DNA from: an uncultured Lachnospiraceae bacterium | GTDB lineage: Bacteria; Bacillota; Clostridia; Lachnospirales; Lachnospiraceae | Length of the DNA stretch: 40,144 bases | Assembly (NCBI GenBank): GCA_947631665.1 | Contig: CANRMF010000018.1 | Span: forward strand, 1 to 40,144 | Direction: 5' to 3' | Program-made: the position numbers and the translations under genes | The notes under the pieces: generated by a model | The model's input: the letters and a program-made list of their open reading frames with translations, nothing else | Told to the model about the DNA's origin: nothing | Database searches by the model: none | Shown here: positions 33,201 to 40,144 of the stretch, in pieces | How positions within the stretch are numbered: the stretch's first letter is position 1 | Layout: every line of letters starts with the position of its first letter

Positions 33201-36200
33201 TTTCCTGTCTTTGAATACATGGTCGTGTGTTGCCTCAATTACCTGCCCCGGCAGAACGTTGTGCTCATTCGTCAAGTTATAGTTTATATCATGTGTTCCG
33301 GCAGATGTTTTTCTGTCTGCGTCTGTATATTCCGTTACTGAAATGAGCAGATTGTTATCTGTCGCCAATGCTTTCGTTGCCACTGCCGCTGTTCCGATAT
33401 TGATTACGGAAAAGACAAGCGTAGATGGCTTGCTGTCACTGACATAAGCACCTGTTTTTGTCGTTGGAAGTCCATAGAACGTAAGCTCTGCCTGACCTAC
33501 CGCAATTCCGACTTCTTCTCCATATTCTGCGCCGTCGGAATCAATCACCGGAACAACCCAGATTTCGGTGTTGGATCTTAAATATATTCCATTCTCCGTC
33601 AGATGATAAGAAATGTTTCCATCCCCATCAATCTCATAATCATCACCCTCTTTAATCCATACTACCCTCTCTTTGTTTGTTTCCGGTGCGTTTGGATTGT
33701 AATCATCGCGATAATCATAGTAATGCAGTTTGTATCCATCATTTGCAATCTGCTTTGGATCTGTCCATGTCAGGACGACATGACCGTCTTTATCCGGCTT
33801 TCCATCAGTGGTCTTGTCCGCTACGTATTCCAAGTCAGCAGTTTTGTAATCTTCATTATTCAATTTAACCAGGAACGTTTTTAAAACCTGACTTCCATTC
33901 ATTGTTCCTGAAACTGTGATTGCAAAAATTCTCTCCCGGACATTAACATCTACCGGGAATAGCTCATGGCTCAGATAAATCTGGTCACCCGCATGGTAAA
34001 CCTGTTCGTCTGTATTTCCTGCTGCGCCTTCTGCAACCGGATAAGTAACACCGTTAATCGTAACCTGCGTAGCAGGATTTAGATGAGCTCCAGTACCATT
34101 TTCTGCAATAATTACCCGGAAATAGAGACCATTGTCCGTAATTCTTGGGCCAAAGTTTGCATCTTCAAAGATTTCGTTTCCATTCATATATCCTTTTGCA
34201 TACCACCATGTATCATTATCGATATCCTGTGTTCTTCCGCTAGTCCACTGCGTCCAAACCAGTTTGCTCTCATCATACACGGTCACATAAGTCGCTGCGG
34301 TTGCTGATTTCTGCCCTTCTCTCGTCCGAATGACTGCAAGTCTATGTGTGCCTTCCGGCAGATTTCTCAATGTCACTAAAAGTCTTTGCTGAGCTGCATA
34401 TTCTCTAACCGTAAGATTTTTCTGCTGTATGCCGTCTACATAAATTTCATATTCATATCCTGCCTCTTTTTCGTCCTCTGCCGGTTTCCAGTTTAACACA
34501 ACCGTGTTTTCTGTCTGCGCCAGATATGCGTTTAATCCCTCTACCGGAGGAATGTCGAGTTGTTTTACGACTTTATAGTACATCTCGCAGACTTTTTCTT
34601 CCTGTCCGACCTGATATGTGATAGTCACATGGAAGACTTTGCTGATTTCCTGATCAGATAACTGGAATAGGCTCTGCGCAATCAGAATTCGGTCATTATC
34701 GTAACCTGCATTTGTCCCATCCAGTGTATATTGTGTCCCATCAATATCAATCCTGGTATTATTGTTGTCCCAACCACTGTGTTTAAAGCAAATTTCCAGA
34801 CAAGGAACATCTCCCGGAAATGTGCCTCTTCCACCATCGTTTCTCAGTCCGGCATACCCATCGACACGTTTCGATAATTCAGGATTTACAAACGTTGAAC
34901 CATCTGGGGACAGTTCCATTCCGTAACCGTTATAGTAATACCACACATTTCCATAGACATCTGTATCATGTCCTGATCCATTATTACCGGAACCGGTTCC
35001 GTTATCCCAAAGAATCCATTTATCGTCATCCAGTACCCCTTCCGGCAGATATTTAAAGGAAACCGTATCTGATGTGGCAAGAAGTTTTCCTTCCTGGTCA
35101 TATGCCTCAATGACTACCCGGTGTTCTATATTTTCTTCAATTCCTCCTTCCGGAGTCCATGTAAATGTGCCAGCACCCGTAACGCTACCGACTTCTGTAT
35201 CATCAATTTTTACTTTATAATTACAGCCTGACAGTTGTTTCAAATCTTCTGACGGAACCCATTGGATTACTGCCTGTTCATCTGTAATCTCCGTTACGGT
35301 AACGCCGGTAATGGTATAATCATACTCCGGCGGTACGTCTTTCTTATAGTAGAAAATTGCTTTTGTACCGTTGTGGTCTGTAATTTCTACTTTGTATATT
35401 CCGTTTTTACTTAGAGACTCGCCATGCAGAGAAAACTGCAGTCCATCTCCAGCCACTTCTCCACCTACCGATGTAATGTCGACACCATTGATTACTACAG
35501 ATGCCAGAGGCGGTTCGATGTTTTTGCCCTGCTCAGAGGATTTTCCACTCAAGCCACATTTTAAGATTCCTGTCGTTCCTTCCACGGTACCAGTCGTTCT
35601 GACACCATCAGGATCATAAACATACAAGTTACTGGTTGCATCAATTGGGTCTCCCCAATTAACACCTTCCGTAAGGTTTGAATCTGCTTCAATTTGTTCC
35701 GGAGTCATCGGATCAATTTCCGTAATCGGCTTTGCGTCCAGATTTTCATCAAAGACTGCAACTTCCGTTACCTGAGCACCATATCCTACCTCTTTCGGCC
35801 ATAAAATTCTAACATAGCGCACAGTTGATACTGCAGACGGATCCAACAACTGATTTTCTCTTTCTTTCTGATTAGACTCCACGGAAATCGCAAACGGTGC
35901 AGCGTTTCCGTTTTTCTGACTGTTAAATTCCTGTTGGCTTACAGTCGCCACGGTCGTAAACTTTTTATTATCTGTGGAATACTGGACAAGCTGCGCCTCC
36001 GCTCCGGCATTCTGCGGGCCACATCCGTCGTTATCTGACCTGAACCAGACAGAAACACTGTCAATCTGCGCTGCCGGATACTGCTTTCCTAAGTCAATCG
36101 TAAAATAAGTCCCCTCGAAATTTATTTCCGGAGTCGCAAAATCACCTGCCGTTGTTCCCAGTTTACCGTCTGTAATACTTCCTGTTCCCTCAGCACTGCT

Positions 36201-39200
36201 ACCATTTTGAGCGCCATCTTTATCTACCAGTTTGCCATCTTCCAGTCTGGAAATCCAATAGGACTTCTCATATGCGAGATTATATTTGCCTTCCTGTTGC
36301 AGCATTTCTTCCGGAAACAGGTCTGTCGTCGCATTAACGGTTACAGATACCGATTCCGTCTTTTCTGAAAGATATTCCTGATAATCTGCTGCTGCGCAGA
36401 CCTGATATTCTCCGATGAATAAACCTTCAATCTTGAAGTTTCCATCTGCATCGACTTCCACATCATCTCTGCGCTCACCATTCAGATAAATGACATATGT
36501 TGTGCCTTCCACTGCATCTGTTGCAGGCACTACTTTTCCGGTAATTGTCCGGTCTGTGTCACTCTTTACGTCTGTTAAGGTCGGAGCCGGAACAGACGTC
36601 GGCGTCACGGTCTGCGGATTGTCTGCAAGCACGGCAATTTCCGTAATCTGCATTCCATATCCTGCCACTGCAGGATAATATACCCTGACATACCTGACTG
36701 CCTCTGTTTCTGCGGTTTGGTTTGCAGAATCCATCGTATAACGGACTCCATCATATTTTCCGTCATCGGTCGCACTAATCCATCCGTCAGCCTCATCATT
36801 CCATTTCAGGCTTTCCGCCTTAAGTTCATTGCCCGGTTCCACGGTAATTTTTCTGTTTACAATTTCATGGTACGTAATATCATCCGTTGAGTATTGGATT
36901 TGATAGGATTTTCCGCTGACCGAGGTATTATTCTGTGCATTCCGATACTGGATAAAGATATTATCCAATGAAGATACCTTATAATAATCTCCCAAATCAA
37001 TCGTAATCGAAGCCGGTTTTCCTTCTCCGTTATTCACCGCTGAAGCACACAGCGCACCATATCCTGCCGGTGTAGAGCCTTGGTCTGTGCTGACCACACT
37101 CGTATCCAAATTGATTTTTCCATCGTTGATATTTGTAATAGAGCCCTCGCCAATCCGTACATTTGGAATCGCTGTTTTTCCTTTAGCAAGGTTTGTGACG
37201 GTGCTGTCGATTTTTGCAGAGAGCTCATCATCGATGTGCCATTCTTTGTCCAAAAATGCCACACGCTCTTGCATATAAGTCTTAAACGCTCCAATCGCTG
37301 TGTCCATGTCGGCCCACTCATTGGAATTGCTCCATCCATCGCCATTCTGTCTGCCCTGGAATGTCCAGCCTGCGCCGCCCTGATCTTCTGAAAGATAATT
37401 TCTCGTTGCTGAGGCGTTAATTTCCGCTCTTAAGGTATCAATGGTTCCATCTTCTGCATATATCTGTGTAATCTTGTCATGCATTTCACGATACTTTGCA
37501 ACGACCTTGTTTTTAAAGTTATCATTTTGCATCAGCGCTTTGAACCATGTCAGTTCCTGCGCCGTCATATCTGTCGCTTTTGCGTCCTTTACATTGCCGC
37601 TGGATAAATCATGATCCCACATCGGCCCTGCATAGATTTTTCTATCTTTTACATAAAATCTCGTAGAACTTTGGGCGATATCTTTGGTCTGGAATAATTC
37701 ATTCATCAGATAATCCGCCACAAAGGAGTCCACATCAATATATTGGGAATACTTATCGTAGTCCCCTGCCGCTAAATCTGTTTCAAATTGGTCAAACAGC
37801 GCCTTAATATCCGTAACCTTTTTTTCTGCAAACGTCTGGTCGCCCACTTTGTTCGTTACCGCTCCACTCTCATCTACGACATTGATATCATCTTCTGTCT
37901 CCGGAGAGCCGAAAATAAATCGCAGGCTTTGATTCAACGGACTATTGCCTTGCTTGTTTTCATCCTGTTTTCCTGTCGCTTTTGTCCAGAATCCTCCATT
38001 TTCTCCAGTCCAGAAATATAATTCGTTATCAATTCCATGGATAACTTCCAACTCCACAAGGGCGTCGGTATTATAAGTTTCGGTATTTTCCGAATCAATG
38101 TCGACTCTGCTCTCTCCTGCTTCCACGGATTCTACGAGCAGATAGTTTCCTAAGTATACACCGTTAAAATATAAATCAACGAAACGGTTTTTACTGTTAT
38201 ATGTGAGTCCTGCATCATATCCAAGATCTAATGCAAGTTTGTTTCTGATTAATGTTTTATCAAACGCATTTGCCAGAAGGCTCCATTTTTTTGCTCCCTC
38301 AGCGTTGTCGTTTCCTTCATAATTGGATAAACCTAATAAATTTTTTGCCTTACTGAAACTGATATTGTAGGCTTTCTTTTCTGCGCCTGCGGTAGAGTTT
38401 CCCCGCACCTTAACGGTTGTCTTTGCAGTATCTTCAAAGACATCCGGAAAACTTCCTTTCTGATCTACTACGGTAAGGGAGGCTGTTTTCTTTCCGCCGT
38501 TTACGCCATCTTTTTCCAATAACTTTTTGCCTTCACCACCGGCGCCTGCCTTTGGCGTGAGGGAAGTATCGTCCGTCTGAATATAAATCTGCGCAATATC
38601 ATTATTGCCGCCTGCACTTTCCGGCAGATTGACAGAAGCCTCTAAGGACTGTGCTGTCTCTGTTCCATCCACCATAGCCGTTATGGTAATCTGATGCGTT
38701 CCCGCTTGAATGCCTGCATCCGTCAATTCCTTACAGGTAAAGTAATCGCCGCTTCCCTGAATTGAAATCTCCGTAGACTTTCCGTCTACATATACTTTGT
38801 AGCCGGAAGCTCCGTCAATATCATCAAATTTGACAATATATTTTCCTGTATACTTTGAATAATCATTGATTAAGAAATTGCTGACGTTATTCGGCGTCTG
38901 AATATAGACTGTATATTCATAGGTATCCGTTCTGGCCGGTGTCTCTGTTCCATCATCAACCTTTGTACCCACGATAAGACCGTCACGCTCATTATAATAG
39001 AATGTCTCTTTTACTTTATAAACATTCAGTCCTGACTGAAATTCAGAATATTTTACCGTAGATTCCGCTGCTCCTACTGCAGTGCTATCTCTCCTTTGAT
39101 ACTTGAGACCGCCGTTAAAGTAAATCTCAATTGCAGAACCCTGCGAACCGGTAGTAACGGAGATTCCTTCCGCTTCAAACTGAATTTTGGCATCAAGATA

Positions 39201-40136
39201 CAGATTTCCTTCCGTCCGATATTTTGCCCCGACACCCAGTCCTGCAGTAAGATTCTGATCGGTCAGCCACTCTATAGTAGGCTCCTCTTCCACAGGTTCT
39301 ACGCTGACATTAGTAATATGGAATGTCGCACCGGCATTGCTATCTTTGTTCAGCGCCATGTAGAATTCAGCGCTTGTCTGAGCATCCTTTGTCGTAAAAG
39401 TCCCTGTTAGCTGTCCTGCCACATCTTTCTGCAATGTTGTTTCTGAAAGTTGGGATTCATTGCTTTCGTGCGCAGAAACAGAAACGCCGTCTTTGTCTGC
39501 TGAAAGCGTAATGGTAAATTTATATTCTTTTTGCGGAGTAAGATCTTGAACAGTTGTTTTTGCCTGAATAGCCCAAATGTCTCCTGTTGCAACAGTCTTC
39601 TCTGTCTTAATCCAAAAATCATTTTGTTTGTCCTGATTTTTGTATGTTACATCGGTTTCTGATCCGGCATAAACCTGCCATGCGCCATTCTCTGACCACA
39701 CACCTGTCTGCGCCGATATCCAAGAGTCGTCCTCTTCGACGGTGACGGTAAGAGGTAATGTTTGAGTATATTCTAATTTTTGCACACTTGTCAGTACCAA
39801 TACATAACTGCCGCCTGTCAGATTCAACGCATCCAAATCAACTGCGGTTAAATTGCCCCCATTGCCTATTGTTGTTATAGTTTGCGTTGCATCTCCTGTT
39901 TGAAGTTCAATTTTTATCTTATCACCTATCAAGCCCCCATTCCATGCAAAATGAAATCCTTGTTCCGGCAACATTTCGAGTACTAATGTGTCTATTATAA
40001 CATTACTCTTATCAATCATATAACTTTTGTTTCCTGATTGTAGTGTCAGTTCCTCCGCGCTTACAGTCTTTGGCGTATAACTGATACTGGTAATCACCAT
40101 CGCCAATGCTAAAAGTACGGATAGCACTTTTTTCAT
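30213..40136 (-). CDS. Giant secreted CotH-kinase protein with discoidin, Fn3 and CBM-like modules
   Basis: The 3307-residue protein has a signal peptide (1-27, ending TVSA). In order (approximate): an N-terminal domain related to that of the 751-residue protein (30-135); a CBM4/9-like module (142-285); an Ig/Fn3-like part (430-510). A CotH kinase domain follows (about 515-970) with KVRGNST near 580, WSLLANAFDKTLIRNKLA, VDLYFNGVYLGNYLL and MWDHDLSSG near 841. Then come discoidin domains (984-1171 and 1286-1463); two copies of an unnamed module (1708-1860, 1958-2093) separated by Fn3; a CARDB-like domain (2219-2336); an acidic 12-residue repeat (about 2549-2593); and the C-terminal domain shared with the 751-residue protein (from 3008). 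CotH proteins phosphorylate proteins in spore coats. No wall anchor is seen. The start ATG is 8 bases from the window edge, so its ribosome site is outside. Confidence 0.88.
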   Translation of the reverse strand: MKKVLSVLLALAMVITSISYTPKTVSAEELTLQSGNKSYMIDKSNVIIDTLVLEMLPEQGFHFAWNGGLIGDKIKIELQTGDATQTITTIGNGGNLTAVDLDALNLTGGSYVLVLTSVQKLEYTQTLPLTVTVEEDDSWISAQTGVWSENGAWQVYAGSETDVTYKNQDKQNDFWIKTEKTVATGDIWAIQAKTTVQDLTPQKEYKFTITLSADKDGVSVSAHESNESQLSETTLQKDVAGQLTGTFTTKDAQTSAEFYMALNKDSNAGATFHITNVSVEPVEEEPTIEWLTDQNLTAGLGVGAKYRTEGNLYLDAKIQFEAEGISVTTGSQGSAIEIYFNGGLKYQRRDSTAVGAAESTVKYSEFQSGLNVYKVKETFYYNERDGLIVGTKVDDGTETPARTDTYEYTVYIQTPNNVSNFLINDYSKYTGKYIVKFDDIDGASGYKVYVDGKSTEISIQGSGDYFTCKELTDAGIQAGTHQITITAMVDGTETAQSLEASVNLPESAGGNNDIAQIYIQTDDTSLTPKAGAGGEGKKLLEKDGVNGGKKTASLTVVDQKGSFPDVFEDTAKTTVKVRGNSTAGAEKKAYNISFSKAKNLLGLSNYEGNDNAEGAKKWSLLANAFDKTLIRNKLALDLGYDAGLTYNSKNRFVDLYFNGVYLGNYLLVESVEAGESRVDIDSENTETYNTDALVELEVIHGIDNELYFWTGENGGFWTKATGKQDENKQGNSPLNQSLRFIFGSPETEDDINVVDESGAVTNKVGDQTFAEKKVTDIKALFDQFETDLAAGDYDKYSQYIDVDSFVADYLMNELFQTKDIAQSSTRFYVKDRKIYAGPMWDHDLSSGNVKDAKATDMTAQELTWFKALMQNDNFKNKVVAKYREMHDKITQIYAEDGTIDTLRAEINASATRNYLSEDQGGAGWTFQGRQNGDGWSNSNEWADMDTAIGAFKTYMQERVAFLDKEWHIDDELSAKIDSTVTNLAKGKTAIPNVRIGEGSITNINDGKINLDTSVVSTDQGSTPAGYGALCASAVNNGEGKPASITIDLGDYYKVSSLDNIFIQYRNAQNNTSVSGKSYQIQYSTDDITYHEIVNRKITVEPGNELKAESLKWNDEADGWISATDDGKYDGVRYTMDSANQTAETEAVRYVRVYYPAVAGYGMQITEIAVLADNPQTVTPTSVPAPTLTDVKSDTDRTITGKVVPATDAVEGTTYVIYLNGERRDDVEVDADGNFKIEGLFIGEYQVCAAADYQEYLSEKTESVSVTVNATTDLFPEEMLQQEGKYNLAYEKSYWISRLEDGKLVDKDGAQNGSSAEGTGSITDGKLGTTAGDFATPEINFEGTYFTIDLGKQYPAAQIDSVSVWFRSDNDGCGPQNAGAEAQLVQYSTDNKKFTTVATVSQQEFNSQKNGNAAPFAISVESNQKERENQLLDPSAVSTVRYVRILWPKEVGYGAQVTEVAVFDENLDAKPITEIDPMTPEQIEADSNLTEGVNWGDPIDATSNLYVYDPDGVRTTGTVEGTTGILKCGLSGKSSEQGKNIEPPLASVVINGVDITSVGGEVAGDGLQFSLHGESLSKNGIYKVEITDHNGTKAIFYYKKDVPPEYDYTITGVTVTEITDEQAVIQWVPSEDLKQLSGCNYKVKIDDTEVGSVTGAGTFTWTPEGGIEENIEHRVVIEAYDQEGKLLATSDTVSFKYLPEGVLDDDKWILWDNGTGSGNNGSGHDTDVYGNVWYYYNGYGMELSPDGSTFVNPELSKRVDGYAGLRNDGGRGTFPGDVPCLEICFKHSGWDNNNTRIDIDGTQYTLDGTNAGYDNDRILIAQSLFQLSDQEISKVFHVTITYQVGQEEKVCEMYYKVVKQLDIPPVEGLNAYLAQTENTVVLNWKPAEDEKEAGYEYEIYVDGIQQKNLTVREYAAQQRLLVTLRNLPEGTHRLAVIRTREGQKSATAATYVTVYDESKLVWTQWTSGRTQDIDNDTWWYAKGYMNGNEIFEDANFGPRITDNGLYFRVIIAENGTGAHLNPATQVTINGVTYPVAEGAAGNTDEQVYHAGDQIYLSHELFPVDVNVRERIFAITVSGTMNGSQVLKTFLVKLNNEDYKTADLEYVADKTTDGKPDKDGHVVLTWTDPKQIANDGYKLHYYDYRDDYNPNAPETNKERVVWIKEGDDYEIDGDGNISYHLTENGIYLRSNTEIWVVPVIDSDGAEYGEEVGIAVGQAELTFYGLPTTKTGAYVSDSKPSTLVFSVINIGTAAVATKALATDNNLLISVTEYTDADRKTSAGTHDINYNLTNEHNVLPGQVIEATHDHVFKDRKVCYFTAVIDPKHTIYELDQDTNNTQDYDIAAAYEGSLKIEWDSERNIYTAIFSPAGGIWNSGTDIGQLQGQVKYFEFEYSDHGELKKCRIANSELSRLEGYDKPTYQVTLPHEDEEDKVNHIDSDSAVTIAVVYVDNEEKETVVVFADDTPFWQETEMDWTPITDGAGSKPWDFPIANQKVHIEYKVLDSSVTDVHYRDIITGANGYGSGDLWISTKYNQKCAKLFDKKDMPYDGAKSGGAGSEDETDGESEAVGENESEGESKAGGEDETDGEGETGGKDKTVSCFKAPLMFGQVSKEYCENYVAGSNQELPKTVTARPLNGNGYSLVYDENYDENGEETVFPGGTSNWGYGANETQIFAQAWGLGKYYIVELNNKEDHIFVRVAYRVCTDESEWYRVAGPTENEMKFYYHDTNHVLNSRFYFDASDFYLSHASNYDAGYMTVTIDSSKPLNSAGKNTDGKDYWKIEIARSSLGEDKKVIEPQDPDAYATFNGGPSGRDVGHAGDNDIQLRMYSLMKDEKLIAHSGESGSQNFYYMMRIYYDTQKYPEEYIKLPLMVQVNIPEIVNVKRVGVVPSADKLYVNLEESETGKKDGYVYDIYYLGDGEGKYGNEGTPVLENVEEGGRYEIPLTEAEIAAGRLQTVGEKFKVKVVSKWCFNKDETDTNHYYDGASHYQSIAKEMIYENETPETDINVQGFQMNTNKEEGGVSEFMPSMRVVSRTSTRMVGTDKKIHAVVQYGTILALSSNDSEITKDTMTRESAATNDKVLDVESTETIDWTEKNSEDYYYYAVSLKKLAYEYRELQTNYCYRAYAVLDNKEVVYGDRIYEVNVYEIAENLYKNRQMRTKEGHDFLYNDVLNIVNIYKNAYSIGESLIWTTYVSSTDDPLYKTIQSVYEDLIYYATTSRGYSYQNREQFASRSITEEQAAELLAALKKETAYTYPEQKIDTLYDWIDTYVGTRVDEYLDLSGYKGFYQKVDYNWGNSIKPAVEKSQSS
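32355..32490 (-). repeat. 36-bp acidic linker repeat in the giant CotH gene
   Basis: Three to four degenerate 36-bp units encode 12-residue Gly/Glu/Asp/Ser repeats (GESEAVGENESE, GESKAGGEDETD, GEGETGGKDKTV). The frame is kept. It is probably a flexible linker between the CARDB-side modules and the C-terminal third. Confidence 0.8.
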
Positions 40137-40144
40137 GCTTTTTT

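Overview
The window looks like chromosome of a gut-type Gram-positive anaerobe of the class Clostridia, most likely a Lachnospiraceae relative. Reasons: a PPi-type phosphofructokinase, rubrerythrin, a 3H-domain NiaR regulator, a bifunctional BirA, an ECF-type BioY, a SpaA/Cna-B surface protein with a class B sortase, a CotH-kinase giant secreted protein, strong AGGAGG ribosome binding sites and sigma-A promoters with 17-bp spacers. Assignment is from gene content only. I see no rRNA, tRNA, CRISPR, phage or transposase gene. Most genes lie on the minus strand; plus-strand genes are the phosphofructokinase, an EamA transporter and birA.

Layout. 1-1400: pfp with a leader hairpin and a bidirectional terminator. 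1414-5536: nadB-nadC-niaR-lipoprotein operon (minus) with a consensus promoter that overlaps an inverted repeat, and an upstream 47-bp tandem duplication. 5592-9139: zinc-ribbon membrane protein, CarD-like regulator, and a metA-degV pair (the DegV has an EF-hand-like tail). 9224-12801: EamA transporter, then a polar amino acid ABC transporter (binding lipoprotein, attenuator, permease, ATPase). 12842-14890: Rpn-family nuclease and bioY, whose promoter overlaps a BirA-like operator. 14910-19674: class B sortase and its probable substrate, a thioester-domain/Cna-B adhesin. 19744-20803: birA. 20804-21507: about 700 bp without an intact gene. 21508-27369: HMGL-like aldolase, rubrerythrin with an in-frame internal start, CAP-domain secreted protein, ferredoxin-type aldo/keto reductase, PHP-type phosphatase and tcdA.

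27370-40144 is the most unusual part. A degenerate 23-bp minisatellite ending in a T11/G8 tract is followed by three minus-strand genes in one probable transcript: a 3307-residue secreted CotH-kinase protein, a 59-residue peptide and a 751-residue discoidin-domain secreted protein. The two large proteins share a related N-terminal domain and a clearly related C-terminal domain that I cannot name. They look like a matched pair separated by a small conserved-looking peptide and a long RNA stem-loop.

Working links: BirA very probably regulates bioY, NiaR probably regulates its own nad operon, and the sortase probably anchors the adhesin encoded just upstream of it. Functions come from motifs read by eye; no database search was run.
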